The notes beneath the pieces were generated by a model. It was given only the letters and a program-made list of their open reading frames with translations, was not told the DNA's origin and made no database searches. A stretch of 64,000 nucleotides of DNA. It comes from Candidatus Zixiibacteriota bacterium (GTDB lineage Bacteria > Zixibacteria > MSB-5A5 > GN15 > FEB-12). Shown piece by piece: positions 19,885 through 29,765 of this stretch; the first letter of the stretch is position 1, and every line of letters starts with the position of its first letter. The DNA is taken from positions 1,499,972-1,563,971 of the forward strand of contig CP070674.1 of assembly GCA_020351995.1 (NCBI GenBank), read 5' to 3'. The translations under genes and the position numbers were made by a program.

Positions 19885-21276
19885 TTGAAATTCACTGCTA
19901 AACTGTTGCTGATTTTTGTGCTGCTGGTATGCCTGGCCAGCTCTACTTTAGCTGGCAAAAAGGACCGCAAGCTCACAATTAGTGCTTATCTCAGTTCCGC
20001 GAAGATCGAGATTATCTCCGGCGATTTGGAGCGCTATGAGACGGCGGTCGCTTACCTTGATTCACTTTTCATGCATTACGGGCCGCACGCCGAGGGGCTG
20101 AAACTAATGGCTCAGGTTCAAGTGGACCTTTTGGAGAAAAAGGCTGTCAGTCCCGAGGAAAAACTCGTGTATGTAGAGAAACTCGTGGCCTACGTGGATT
20201 CGCTTCACATGTGCTGCGAAAACGATCAGATCAAGAAGAAGCACCGGAAAGATTGCGATAAGCATGTTGAATTCACGGATTCACTTAAGGTGCAATACTG
20301 GACTATTTTTTATAACAAGGGAGTTCAGGAACTCCTGCCCCAAGTCGAGAACTATCAATCAGAAATAGACGCCGCCCCGGATTCTTCTTACAGGGCGGAC
20401 TACGAGCAGCGCCGGAAGGCTACTCTTGACACCCTGGTAACAACCATGAAAATGGCCGCTCTGCTTAATCCTCAGGACCATCGCTCCTATGTGGGCATAA
20501 GCACCGCCTATGAGAAAGCCGGGGAATTCCGGAAGGCGATCGAGTGGCTTGGTGAAGCCGTGAAATACGTCGGCGACGAAGAAAAACCGAACCTTATTCT
20601 CAGACAGGCTTTTGATGCTATCCAGCTCGCTGATTTCAATGGTGCTATCCCGTATTTCAAAGCATACACGGAACTGCTCCCCACCGACATCGTCAACATG
20701 GGCAATCTGGCTATATGCTACAATAACTGCGGTTTTTACGATTCTGCGGCAGCGGTGAACCAGAAGATACTGGAGATTGACCCAATCAATCGCGACGCGC
20801 TGATAGGTATGGGACGTTACTACAATCAGCTGGCACGCGAAGCAACTGACAGCTCGACGGCTTACCGCAGAGTAGAGAACGAGGAGGCGGCGACGGCCTG
20901 GACAGAAAGGCGCGACGCGCAATTTGATTCATCCATGACTTACTTTAAAACCGCGGCGGAGAACTATCCGGATGATATCGAATCGTTAGAGCAGTATGCC
21001 ACTATCACCGGCCTGAAAAGCCTTAATGCCGAGGCCGCCGCGGCTTTCCGAAAACTGGCTGACCTGGAAACTTCGAGTGCTGAGTATTCGAGGGCCGCCG
21101 GAGACTTTTATCTGCGCGATCAAAAGTTCGACGAGGCTATCATCGAGTATGAGCGCACCGTCGAGAGAGACCCGGGCGACGCCGAAACCTGGCAAAGACT
21201 GGCGGATCTTTATGATAACGCCGGCGATACCGAAAAGGCGGCGGCCGCAAAGAAGAAGATCGAAGAACTCAAGTAG
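19885..21276 (+). CDS. Exported TPR-repeat protein
   Basis: 463 residues. The frame contains an ATG at 19852, but TTG at 19885-19887 is preferred: GGAGGA lies just upstream and the signal peptide (KFTAKLLLIFVLLVCLASSTLAG) then begins at residue 1. The mature part has at least six TPR-like units; the last ends AETWQRLADLYDNAGDTEKAAAAKK. A Cys pair and basic stretch occur near residue 115 (CCENDQIKKKHRKDC). Such proteins are periplasmic scaffolds. Partners are unknown. Confidence 0.88.
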   Translation: MKFTAKLLLIFVLLVCLASSTLAGKKDRKLTISAYLSSAKIEIISGDLERYETAVAYLDSLFMHYGPHAEGLKLMAQVQVDLLEKKAVSPEEKLVYVEKLVAYVDSLHMCCENDQIKKKHRKDCDKHVEFTDSLKVQYWTIFYNKGVQELLPQVENYQSEIDAAPDSSYRADYEQRRKATLDTLVTTMKMAALLNPQDHRSYVGISTAYEKAGEFRKAIEWLGEAVKYVGDEEKPNLILRQAFDAIQLADFNGAIPYFKAYTELLPTDIVNMGNLAICYNNCGFYDSAAAVNQKILEIDPINRDALIGMGRYYNQLAREATDSSTAYRRVENEEAATAWTERRDAQFDSSMTYFKTAAENYPDDIESLEQYATITGLKSLNAEAAAAFRKLADLETSSAEYSRAAGDFYLRDQKFDEAIIEYERTVERDPGDAETWQRLADLYDNAGDTEKAAAAKKKIEELK

Positions 21277-21297
21277 GTTTGAACCATCAAATCTTTC

Positions 21298-21334
21298 AAA
21301 GCGGCAGGCCGGATTCGTCTGCCGCTTTATTTAT
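21298..21334 (+). terminator. Terminator after the TPR gene, just before priA
   Basis: AAAGCGGCAG (21298-21307) pairs perfectly with CTGCCGCTTT (21319-21328) across 11 bases, followed by ATTTAT. It reaches to within about 6-12 bases of the priA ATG, so priA either relies on readthrough or has its promoter inside the TPR gene. Confidence 0.75.
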
Positions 21335-21339
21335 CTCTT

Positions 21340-23721
21340 ATGTCCCGTTACGCTTTGATAGCAGTCAGCGGACCAGTAAAAAAATCTTTTACGTATCGTA
21401 TTCCCCCAACGCTGGGTCGCCTGGAACCGGGACAGCGCGTGCTCGTGCCGTTCGGTCGCGCGCGCAAGGTCGGCTTCTATATTAGGGATGTCGATCCACC
21501 GCCTCATGTTGCCATAAAGGATATCCTCCGCACAATCGATCTGAGCAGCTGGTTCTCCGGCGAGCTATTCGAGTTCTGTCAGTGGATTGCCGATTACTAT
21601 TTCGCTAACCCGGCCGACTGTCTGACGGCTGCCCTGCCACCCCTGTTCAAGAAAGCTGTCGGCCCAAATTACTTTTGGTCCGACCGAAGACCGGAAAGAT
21701 TACCGAAAGAACTCAGCTCGCTTTTCCGGAGGAATGGCAGACTATCAACAAGGGCACTTGAAAAAATCGCCGGCACTCATCCGGGTCTTCTGAACCGGTT
21801 GACCAAACAGGAGATGATTGTAGAGAGATGGCCCGAGCAGTCCATGGATAATAGGCGACTACTCGGCTACAGTGCCGACGCGGGCGAAAAATGGGATAAG
21901 CACTTCAAACACCGAAAAAAACGCCCCAAGCCATTCGCTGGAACCAGGACCCGATCCGATCTCCTGGCAGAAGGCTGGACTGCTCACGAAATTCGCGCTG
22001 CCGTTTCGGCCGAGATACTCAGACCCGTTATGACCGACAGTCCGCTCCCGCTTTTGCAGTTTATCCGTCCCCGTGAGAACCTTCGCGACATTGTGCTCAG
22101 CGACGAACAGGTGGGTGCTCTTAACACGCTGCGCGTTGCTCTTAAAGCCGGATTTCAACCCTATCTTCTTCACGGAGTGACCGGTTCTGGCAAAACGATC
22201 GTTTACTGCCATCTATGTCAGCAAGTTGTCCAGATGAAAAGAACCGCGCTGGTGCTGACCCCCGAGATCGCGCTTACCTCCACGACCCTGGCATATTTCA
22301 GGGGTTTCTTTGGAGATCGCGTTACCGTTATTCATTCGGCCATGACAGATCGGGAACGGCTGGAGAGCTGGCGCGGTATCCGGACAGGCAAGTACGACAT
22401 CGTCGTTGGACCACGCTCGGCTCTTTTCGCGCCTCTGAATAATCTGGGCGTAATTATCGTTGACGAGGAACACGACAGTTCCTACAAACAGGATGATCCG
22501 TCGCCGCGCTTTCATGGTCGCGACGCGGCCATCATGAGAGCGAGAGTCAATAACATCCCGATCGTGCTGGGCTCTGCCTCACCATCGATCGAGTCATATT
22601 ACAACGCCAGAAAGGGACGTTACCAGTTGATTCAACTGAAGAGCCGACCGGCCGGAGCCACACTTCCGTCTGTCACGGTCGTCGACATGAAAAGCGATCG
22701 CCTGCGCGGTGACCTTCCCTATCTGTCGTATCCGCTCAAGAAGGGTATTGAGACTCGGCTGGCCAGGGGCGAACAGGTAATATTGTATCTCAACAGGAGA
22801 GGTCATTCACCGCAGCTGAAATGCGCCGAGTGTGGACTGGTTTCCCGGTGTCCCAATTGTCGGGTCAATCTTACTTACCATAAAATAGGGCGCCGCTTGA
22901 GCTGCCACTACTGCGGTTATCTGCTCGGTCGCTATGACTCTTGTCCAACCTGCGGCAGTCACGAGTTTCTTTACCTTGGTGTGGGAACCCAGAAGGTCGA
23001 GGAAAATATCCCCCGTCTTTTTGAGGGAAGTCTTCCCGCCCGACTCGATTCAGATTCTGCTACTGGACGCAAAATGGCTTACACCATTCTTAACGACTTC
23101 GCCGCTAACAAGAGTAACTTGCTTCTGGGTACCCAGATGGTCACGAAGGGTCTGGATTTTCCGGGGGTAACCCTCGTCGGCGTGCTCTCGGCTGACCAGA
23201 GCCTCGATTGGCCCGATTTCCGGGCATCTGAAAAAGCCTTCGCCAAGCTACTTCAGGTCGCGGGCCGCAGTGGCCGATCGGCGAACCCCGGTGAAGTAAT
23301 GATACAGACTTACTATCCCGAGCATGATGTGATCTGCGACGCCGCCCGGCAGGACTATGAGACATTCTTTGAGCGGGAAATAGCGTCGCGCAAAGAACTC
23401 TCCTATCCCCCATTCGCCCGGATCGTGAATTTTGTGATGGTCGGAGATGATGAACGGAAACTCGAGAGAGAAGCCCTCGCTTTTCGCGACAGGTTGACGG
23501 CTTTGATAAAAACCGGTACTGTCGAGGCTAAAATCCTCGGACCAGCCCCCTGCCCCATGTACCGTCTGCGCGGGCGCTACCGCCGCCATCTGTTCGTCAA
23601 GACAAACCAGATGGTGAAGTTTGTTCGTGCGGTGACTGAATGGGAATTACGCGAAGCGCGTTTCAAAATACCATCGTCGATAAAGGTAAATGTCGACGTC
23701 GATCCCGATGATATGATGTAG
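21340..23721 (+). CDS. priA: Primosomal protein N' (replication restart helicase PriA)
   Basis: 793 residues. PriA reloads the replicative helicase at stalled forks. The N-terminal 3'-DNA-binding domain has VLVPFGRARKVGFYI. The helicase core has Walker A GVTGSGKT (279-286) and the DEEH box at 375-378. A zinc-binding insertion with eight cysteines begins at Cys495-x2-Cys498 and runs to about 535. TKGLDFPGVTLVGVLSAD and QVAGRSGR complete the helicase motifs. The initiating ATG has a poor ribosome-binding site, which overlaps the preceding terminator. Confidence 0.97.
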   Translation: MSRYALIAVSGPVKKSFTYRIPPTLGRLEPGQRVLVPFGRARKVGFYIRDVDPPPHVAIKDILRTIDLSSWFSGELFEFCQWIADYYFANPADCLTAALPPLFKKAVGPNYFWSDRRPERLPKELSSLFRRNGRLSTRALEKIAGTHPGLLNRLTKQEMIVERWPEQSMDNRRLLGYSADAGEKWDKHFKHRKKRPKPFAGTRTRSDLLAEGWTAHEIRAAVSAEILRPVMTDSPLPLLQFIRPRENLRDIVLSDEQVGALNTLRVALKAGFQPYLLHGVTGSGKTIVYCHLCQQVVQMKRTALVLTPEIALTSTTLAYFRGFFGDRVTVIHSAMTDRERLESWRGIRTGKYDIVVGPRSALFAPLNNLGVIIVDEEHDSSYKQDDPSPRFHGRDAAIMRARVNNIPIVLGSASPSIESYYNARKGRYQLIQLKSRPAGATLPSVTVVDMKSDRLRGDLPYLSYPLKKGIETRLARGEQVILYLNRRGHSPQLKCAECGLVSRCPNCRVNLTYHKIGRRLSCHYCGYLLGRYDSCPTCGSHEFLYLGVGTQKVEENIPRLFEGSLPARLDSDSATGRKMAYTILNDFAANKSNLLLGTQMVTKGLDFPGVTLVGVLSADQSLDWPDFRASEKAFAKLLQVAGRSGRSANPGEVMIQTYYPEHDVICDAARQDYETFFEREIASRKELSYPPFARIVNFVMVGDDERKLEREALAFRDRLTALIKTGTVEAKILGPAPCPMYRLRGRYRRHLFVKTNQMVKFVRAVTEWELREARFKIPSSIKVNVDVDPDDMM

Positions 23722-23740
23722 AGCCGTAACGAAAATATAA

Positions 23741-23773
23741 GAAGAACCGCCGGAAATCCGGCGGTTCTTCTTT
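23741..23773. terminator. Bidirectional terminator shared by priA and rplY
   Basis: GAAGAACCGCCGG (23741-23753) pairs perfectly with CCGGCGGTTCTTC (23758-23770). T-rich sequence follows on both strands, and the genes converge here. Confidence 0.88.
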
Positions 23774-23800
23774 ATCTCGAATCGAATTATATTATCGAAG

Positions 23801-24517
23801 CTACTCTTTCTTCTTTTCTTCTTTCTTGTCTTCTTTCTTGTCTTCTTTCTTCTCTTCAGGCTTGGCACCCTCGGCAGCCTCACCCTCGGGGGCAGCCTCA
23901 GCAGCTTCCTCGCCCTCAGCCAGTTCTTCAGCGGCTTCTTCCTCAGGCGTCTCAACCTTGACCACCGTCGGAGCCGCTACCACCACAACCGTTCGCTGGG
24001 GCTCGTCGAGTATCTTGGCATTGGGTACGCTCAGATCCCTGACATGAATCGCGTCACCGATCCCCAGATCAGAAACGTCAACGTCAATATGCTCAGGAAT
24101 ATCGGACGGGAGACACGAGATATCCACTTCACGCATAGTCGTCTGCAAAATCCCGCCGTCGGTTTTTACACCCCGCGCTACGCCAACAAATCGAACCGGG
24201 ATTGACAGGTGCAGTGCCTTGTCCATCCTGATAGCGTGAAAATCGACATGCACAACGTGACTGGTAACTGGATCGCGCTGGATATCACGAATAATGACCT
24301 TACTGGCTTTCCCGTCAACTTCCAGGTTAATAATTGCGCTGGTTCCAGATGCTTCTTTTACGGCCGCCCTGAAAGCCTTCTCCGAGAGCACAATAGGCAG
24401 TGGAGAAATCTCCGGGCCATAGACAACGGCCGGGATATTCCCCTCCTTCCGACTACGCCTGGCCGGGCCCTTACCGAATGTCGCGCGCGATGATGCGGCC
24501 AAACTAACTTCTCTCAT
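23801..24517 (-). CDS. rplY: 50S ribosomal protein L25, CTC form with acidic/lysine tail
   Basis: 238 residues. The N-terminal L25 domain (about 1-92) binds 5S rRNA and includes PAVVYGPEISPLPIVLS. The C-terminal TL5/CTC domain runs to about 190. The last 50 residues are low complexity: Glu/Ala rich, then alternating Lys, Glu and Asp. Corresponding DNA repeats at 23806-23860 could slip. GGAGGA lies 12 bases before the ATG, a long spacing. Last gene of the ispE-spoVG-tRNA-prs-rplY cluster. Confidence 0.95.
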   Translation of the reverse strand: MREVSLAASSRATFGKGPARRSRKEGNIPAVVYGPEISPLPIVLSEKAFRAAVKEASGTSAIINLEVDGKASKVIIRDIQRDPVTSHVVHVDFHAIRMDKALHLSIPVRFVGVARGVKTDGGILQTTMREVDISCLPSDIPEHIDVDVSDLGIGDAIHVRDLSVPNAKILDEPQRTVVVVAAPTVVKVETPEEEAAEELAEGEEAAEAAPEGEAAEGAKPEEKKEDKKEDKKEEKKKE

Positions 24518-24560
24518 TTTCTAACTATATCCTCCAAATACAATGTTATCGCACAACCTG

Positions 24561-25520
24561 TCAATCAGGAGGCAGTTGGTTTTCAAACAGCGAAGACACC
24601 GACTCCTCATCGAAAATCCGCTTAATCGCTTCGCCGATCAGCTCCGAACAGGTCAAAACTTCAAATTTCGGCGGCAGGTTCCGCTTGGATTGGTCTATCG
24701 AATCACAGATAATCATCCTCTTAATAGGTGATTTGTCTATTCGCTCGATTGCCTGACCGGAAAGCACGCCGTGGGTACAGGCGGCATAGATATCGAGGGC
24801 ACCCCTCTCTTTGAGAAACTCGGCCGCGGAACAGATGGAACCGGCGGTATCAACCATATCGTCTCGAATAAGAATATTTCGACCTTCGACCTGGCCTATC
24901 AGATTCATTACCTGCGAAACATTCGCCTTGGGTCGCCGTTTATCGACAATGGCAAGTTCAGCATCAAGTTTGCTGGCGGTCGCCCGGGCCAGCTTAATCG
25001 AGCCGACATCGGGGGAGACAACGGTCAAGTTGCTCACATTCATACCGGCCACATACTGGTTAAAGATCACCGAGGAATACAAATGATCGTGAGGCAGGTC
25101 AAAAAATCCCTGTATTTGACTGGCATGCAGATCCATGGTGATCACGCGATCGGCACCGGCGGTCGTGATGAGATTGGCGACTAATTTGGCCGTGATCGAT
25201 ACTCGTGGCCGATCCTTACGATCCGCACGGGCATAACCATAGTAAGGAATAACCGCCGTGATCCGCATGGCCGAGGCTCTGCGTGAAGCCTCAATTAGCA
25301 TTAAAAGTTCCATGAGGTTGTCGGCCGGCGGGTTAGTCGACTGCACTATAAACAGATCGGCACCCCGAATATTCTCATCGATCTGTACGAACACCTCGCC
25401 ATCGGAGAAGTGGGTCACCACACAGTCAGCCAGGTCGGTCCCGATATAATTGGCGATCTTTTTGGCCAGACCACTATTAGAAGTGCCGGTCACAAGTTTG
25501 ATGTCATCACGTAGGTTCAT
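24561..25520 (-). CDS. prs: Ribose-phosphate pyrophosphokinase
   Basis: 319 residues, full length. It makes PRPP from ribose 5-phosphate and ATP for nucleotide, histidine and NAD synthesis. Visible motifs are HFSDGEVFVQIDENIRGAD, YYGYARADRKDRPR with the flexible catalytic region, VITMDLHASQIQGFFD, and DDMVDTAGS for PRPP binding near residue 220. AAAGG precedes the ATG. rplY follows after 43 bases, a conserved neighbour pair in many bacteria. Confidence 0.98.
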   Translation of the reverse strand: MNLRDDIKLVTGTSNSGLAKKIANYIGTDLADCVVTHFSDGEVFVQIDENIRGADLFIVQSTNPPADNLMELLMLIEASRRASAMRITAVIPYYGYARADRKDRPRVSITAKLVANLITTAGADRVITMDLHASQIQGFFDLPHDHLYSSVIFNQYVAGMNVSNLTVVSPDVGSIKLARATASKLDAELAIVDKRRPKANVSQVMNLIGQVEGRNILIRDDMVDTAGSICSAAEFLKERGALDIYAACTHGVLSGQAIERIDKSPIKRMIICDSIDQSKRNLPPKFEVLTCSELIGEAIKRIFDEESVSSLFENQLPPD

Positions 25521-25604
25521 GGCTGCCTTTTTACTTGTTACACACTTGCCAATACTTCAACGATCAACTGTCACAACTGAAAAGCCCCCGACAACCTTTC
25601 AATT

Positions 25605-25676
25605 CTGGGGCGCCAGGATTCGAACCTGGGAATGCCAGCTCCAAAGGCTGGTGTCTTACCGCTTGACGACGCCCCA
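25605..25676 (-). tRNA. tRNA-Gln (anticodon TTG)
   Basis: 72 bases. The minus strand begins TGGGGCGTCGTCAAGC; the seven-base-pair acceptor stem closes with CGCCCCA and discriminator G. The anticodon loop is CTTTGGA, giving TTG. GGTTCGAATCC is the T loop. CCA is not encoded. It sits between spoVG and prs on the same strand, so it is probably cut out of the operon transcript. Confidence 0.97.
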
Positions 25677-25699
25677 AGAAAACTCCTGGTCGGTCAACA

Positions 25700-25978
25700 T
25701 TATCCTTGTGACTTCACTTCAGCGTTGTAAGCCTCCAAGACTTTTTCTTCTATCATCCGCCGCATATCACTGTTGATAGGGTGGGCGATATCCTGGTAGG
25801 TCCCATCCGGGCGTTTACGACTCGGCATAGAAACAAAAAAACCGTTATTCCCCTGAATGATCTTCATCCCGCGAATAACAAAGGCGTCATCGAATGTCAC
25901 ATTCGCAAATCCTTTCAAGCGTTCCTCGTCCCGTAATGTGACCCGGATTTCAGTTATCTCCACGGTTGTTTCCCCCAT
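25700..25978 (-). CDS. spoVG: SpoVG family protein
   Basis: 92 residues. It matches SpoVG end to end: VEITEIRVTLRDEERLKGFANVTFDD at the start and SRKRPDGTYQDIAHPINSDMR later. SpoVG is a small nucleic-acid-binding regulator, named from sporulation in Bacillus but widespread in non-sporing bacteria. It begins 6 bases after the end of ispE without a clear ribosome-binding site, suggesting translational coupling. No sporulation genes are seen. Confidence 0.95.
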   Translation of the reverse strand: MGETTVEITEIRVTLRDEERLKGFANVTFDDAFVIRGMKIIQGNNGFFVSMPSRKRPDGTYQDIAHPINSDMRRMIEEKVLEAYNAEVKSQG

Positions 25979-25984
25979 AAAAGA

Positions 25985-26875
25985 TTAAACCTGCGCTGGC
26001 AAGGTTACCGGCAAAACCGTGAAAATTTGCCAATTTCCCCTTCCCACGAACTCTTCCTTAATGTTGTCAGGTGCTCTATAAAAAAGTCCGAACATAGTCG
26101 GGCCTGAACCGGTCATCCGGGCCAACGACGCACCACATCGCGACAGTTCATCTCGAATTTCACCCAATTCCGGATGGGATTTAACATGAACCTCTTCGAA
26201 ATCGTTACCACAAGAATGTAGTGACCCTATCAGCTCTTCAGCCGTCGGACACGCCGCTAAGTTAAACGGATTCTTGGACATTGTCAAGTCTCTTTTAAGC
26301 GACGCATAGCCTGCAGAGGTCGACAAACCAAAGGAAGGATTTACCAGGACTACCGCATAGTCGGTTGGCAGTTCAACTTCGCGCAGCTCTTCCCCCCTTC
26401 CCGAAACATGAGCCTGACCGGAACTGAAGAAAAAGGGCATGTCGGAGCCAATATGGGCCGATAAAGCCATCATCTCCCCTTTTTCTAATCCCGTTTTGAA
26501 CAACATGTTACATGCGGCAATGGTCGCCGCACCGTCAGATGACCCCCCACCCAGGCCGGCGGCAACCGGAATCCGCTTCTCCAGCCGGACTTTTAGGCCC
26601 CGACGCAACCCATACCTTTCTTTCATCAATTGATAAGCAAGAGCTATTAAGTTGTCTTTTCCGGCCGATACCGTGTTTCTCTCAACAAGATCAATCGATA
26701 TACTGGTTTCCTCCGTGACCGTAAATTCGAGCCGGTCGTACAACGAAACCGCTTGAAAAACCGAATTTATATCGTGATAACCGTCCGGACGTTTATTCAG
26801 AACTTCCAGAAACAGGTTAATTTTAGCTGGAGCGTCAATTGTCACACCGGTGTCACTGAGCTGGCTAACTATCAC
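25985..26875 (-). CDS. ispE: 4-diphosphocytidyl-2-C-methyl-D-erythritol kinase
   Basis: 296 residues. This GHMP kinase phosphorylates CDP-ME in the MEP isoprenoid pathway. PAKINLFLEV (with Lys18) and the ATP loop PVAAGLGGGSSDGA (103-116) are intact, and the GHMP C-terminal motif is MTGSGPTMFG. It starts with GTG; GGAG lies 7 bases upstream. First gene of the minus-strand cluster, divergent from acnA. Confidence 0.97.
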   Translation of the reverse strand: MIVSQLSDTGVTIDAPAKINLFLEVLNKRPDGYHDINSVFQAVSLYDRLEFTVTEETSISIDLVERNTVSAGKDNLIALAYQLMKERYGLRRGLKVRLEKRIPVAAGLGGGSSDGAATIAACNMLFKTGLEKGEMMALSAHIGSDMPFFFSSGQAHVSGRGEELREVELPTDYAVVLVNPSFGLSTSAGYASLKRDLTMSKNPFNLAACPTAEELIGSLHSCGNDFEEVHVKSHPELGEIRDELSRCGASLARMTGSGPTMFGLFYRAPDNIKEEFVGRGNWQIFTVLPVTLPAQV

Positions 26876-26998
26876 GTTTCTTCTCCGCTATGTCGTTGTT
26901 CCCGAACAGACCCGTATGGGTTCCGGGCGAGCCGTCACAAAATAGCCGGAATGGTCTCGAAAGCAAGGAAAATAGTCACCCTATTTGAGAGCAGGGAC

Positions 26999-27027
26999 TT
27001 GTGAAACAGGCTTATCCGTTTTATAAT
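26999..27027 (+). promoter_or_regulatory. acnA promoter
   Basis: TTGTGA (26999-27004), 17 bases, TATAAT (27022-27027); the leader is about 35 bases. Confidence 0.5.
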
Positions 27028-27067
27028 ACGTAACTTTGCACTTTGAGTTCATATAAGGAGTCGTTCC

Positions 27068-29746
27068 ATGAATAGTTTTGGTGCTGCCGCCGAGCTAAAA
27101 ACAAAGCACAACAGTTTTGAAATATACCGTCTGGACAAACTGACCGAATTTGGAGCAATCGAGAAGTTGCCCTATTCGATAAAAGTCCTGCTCGAGAATG
27201 TCCTCAGAAACGTGGACGGTCGCATCGTAAAAGATGACGACGTAATCAAGTTGGCCGGTTACAATCCGAAGCAGGTCGGTGATATTGAGTTGCCTTTCAG
27301 GCCCGCCAGGGTACTTCTCCAAGATTTCACCGGTGTTCCAGCCGTAGTTGATCTGGCCGCGCTGAGGGCTGCCATGAAACGTATGGGCGGCGACCCTAAG
27401 AAGATCAATCCAATGGTCCCGGTGGACCTGGTGATCGATCACTCTGTTCAGGTCGATGCTTACGCTACCGAAAGCGCTCTGAAGATCAATATGGAGATGG
27501 AGTTCGAGCGTAACGGCGAGCGCTACGAGTTTCTGCACTGGGGCCAGAAAGCTTTCAGCAATTTCTCGGTAGTCCCGCCCGCGACCGGTATCTGCCATCA
27601 GGTTAATCTGGAGTACCTGGCCAAATGCGTGCTGACCCAAGACGGAACCGCTTTCCCTGATACTCTGGTTGGAACCGACAGCCATACCGTCATGATCAAT
27701 GGACTGGGTGTGGTCGGATGGGGTGTCGGCGGTATTGAAGCCGAAGCAGTCATGCTGGGACAGCCGATTTACATGCTCACACCGGAAGTGATTGGTTTCA
27801 GAATGACCGGCAAGTTGTCTGAAGGCGTAACCGGTACCGACCTGGTTCTTACGGTCACCCAGATGCTTCGTCAGAAAGGTGTCGTGGGCAAGTTCGTTGA
27901 GTACTGCGGTCCCGCCCTTGATGATCTGTCACTTCCTACCAAGGCAATGGTGGCCAACATGGCCCCCGAGTATGGCGCCACCATGGGTTATTTCCCGTTT
28001 GACAATTCCACGCTCGATTATCTGCGAATGACCGGTCGCTCCGAGGAGCAGGTCGAACTGGTCGAAAGGTATGCCAAAGAACAGATGCTCTTCAGAGAAA
28101 AAGGCTCGGCCGATCCGGAGTTCACCGATGTGCTGGAGCTGGACATCTCTACCGTCGAACCGTCATTGGCAGGACCAAAGCGTCCTCAGGACCGGGTCAC
28201 CCTGAGCAATATGAAGGACGAATTCAATCGGGCCCTTTCTCGCCCGCTCAAGGAGCGCGGTTTTGAACTGTCGGCCGGTGATATCCAGAAAAGAGCGGCT
28301 ATCACGGACGGATACGAGGCCGAGGTCGGTCACGGAGCGGTTGTCATAGCCGCCATCACCTCGTGTACAAACACGTCTGACCCTTCGGTTCTGATGGCTT
28401 CCGGCCTGGTGGCCAAAAAGGCGGTGGAAAAGGGTCTCAGCGTACAGCCGTTTGTCAAGACTTCACTGGCGCCTGGCTCGCGGGTGGTCATCGAGTATCT
28501 GAATAAGTCCGGACTCATACCATACCTAGAGAAACTCGGTTTTCACAATGTTGGCTATGGATGCACTTCGTGCATAGGCAACTCGGGACCTCTTCCCCAG
28601 CCAGTTATTGACGCTATAAACGAAGGCAACCTGGTTGTGTCAGCGGTTCTTTCCGGCAACCGCAATTTCGAGGGCCGGGTGAACCCGTTCACGAAGGCCA
28701 ACTATCTGGCCTCGCCGCCACTGGTAGTGGCTTACGCTATTGCCGGCACAGTCAACATCGACCTGACTACTGAACCGATCGGGCAGAATGACAGCGGTCA
28801 GGATGTTTATCTCAAGGATATCTGGCCGACCGACAAAGAAGTTCTCGACGCCATCGAGCAGGCAGTTAAGCCGGAGATGTTCCGTCAACAGTATGGCTCG
28901 GTCTTTGACGGCAACGAAACCTGGAACATGATCGAGAGTCCCACCGGGGATCTCTATGAATGGGATGAAGACTCGACCTATATCCAGGAGCCGCCGTTCT
29001 TTGTGGATCTTCCCAAAAAGCCGCAAGACATCGCGCCCATCCAGGACGCCCGTGTGCTGGCCGTGCTGGGTGACTCTATCACCACCGATCACATCTCCCC
29101 CGCCGGAGCAATTAAAGCCGATTCGCCCGCCGGAAAGTTCCTTCTCGACAATGGTGTTCAGTTCGCCGACTTCAACAGTTTCGGTTCCCGCCGGGGTAAT
29201 GACCGCGTCATGACACGGGGGACGTTCGGCAATATAAGGCTGCGCAATCTTCTCGCCCCTGGCACCGAGGGTGGTGTCACAATTCATCTGCCGAGTGACA
29301 AACAGATGTCCATATACGAGGCCGCTGAGTTATACAAGCAGGAAAACATTCCGTTGGTGGTTCTTGCCGGCAAAGATTACGGCATGGGCTCATCGCGTGA
29401 CTGGGCCGCCAAGGGAACCATGCTTCTGGGCGTGAAGGCGGTGCTGGCGCAGAGTTTCGAGCGGATCCATCGCTCAAACCTCGTTGGCATGGGCGTTCTG
29501 CCGCTGCAGTTCATGGAAGGTGAGTCGAAAGAGTCTCTCGACCTTACCGGACACGAGTTGTTTACCATCGAAGGTCTGTCAAACGACATTCGCCCACATC
29601 AGACGGTTACTGTCAAGGCTTTCAATCAGCACGGCGAAAAGAAATTCCGGATGGTAGCCCGTCTGGACACGCCAGTCGAGATTGACTACTATCGTCACGG
29701 TGGGATTCTTCAGATGGTGCTTCGGCAATTGCTGAAACAGAAATGA
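27068..29746 (+). CDS. acnA: Aconitate hydratase A
   Basis: 892 residues, the AcnA/IRP1 type. It converts citrate to isocitrate in the TCA cycle using a [4Fe-4S] cluster. The three cluster cysteines are Cys433 in [11 protein letters not shown] and Cys499/Cys502 in [10 protein letters not shown]. The fourth, swivelling domain contains [23 protein letters not shown] precedes the ATG by 7 bases. The downstream cyclodeaminase-like gene is 19 bases away and probably cotranscribed. Confidence 0.98.
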   Translation: MNSFGAAAELKTKHNSFEIYRLDKLTEFGAIEKLPYSIKVLLENVLRNVDGRIVKDDDVIKLAGYNPKQVGDIELPFRPARVLLQDFTGVPAVVDLAALRAAMKRMGGDPKKINPMVPVDLVIDHSVQVDAYATESALKINMEMEFERNGERYEFLHWGQKAFSNFSVVPPATGICHQVNLEYLAKCVLTQDGTAFPDTLVGTDSHTVMINGLGVVGWGVGGIEAEAVMLGQPIYMLTPEVIGFRMTGKLSEGVTGTDLVLTVTQMLRQKGVVGKFVEYCGPALDDLSLPTKAMVANMAPEYGATMGYFPFDNSTLDYLRMTGRSEEQVELVERYAKEQMLFREKGSADPEFTDVLELDISTVEPSLAGPKRPQDRVTLSNMKDEFNRALSRPLKERGFELSAGDIQKRAAITDGYEAEVGHGAVVIAAITSCTNTSDPSVLMASGLVAKKAVEKGLSVQPFVKTSLAPGSRVVIEYLNKSGLIPYLEKLGFHNVGYGCTSCIGNSGPLPQPVIDAINEGNLVVSAVLSGNRNFEGRVNPFTKANYLASPPLVVAYAIAGTVNIDLTTEPIGQNDSGQDVYLKDIWPTDKEVLDAIEQAVKPEMFRQQYGSVFDGNETWNMIESPTGDLYEWDEDSTYIQEPPFFVDLPKKPQDIAPIQDARVLAVLGDSITTDHISPAGAIKADSPAGKFLLDNGVQFADFNSFGSRRGNDRVMTRGTFGNIRLRNLLAPGTEGGVTIHLPSDKQMSIYEAAELYKQENIPLVVLAGKDYGMGSSRDWAAKGTMLLGVKAVLAQSFERIHRSNLVGMGVLPLQFMEGESKESLDLTGHELFTIEGLSNDIRPHQTVTVKAFNQHGEKKFRMVARLDTPVEIDYYRHGGILQMVLRQLLKQK

Positions 29747-29765
29747 TCAGATTGAGGAGAATGGT

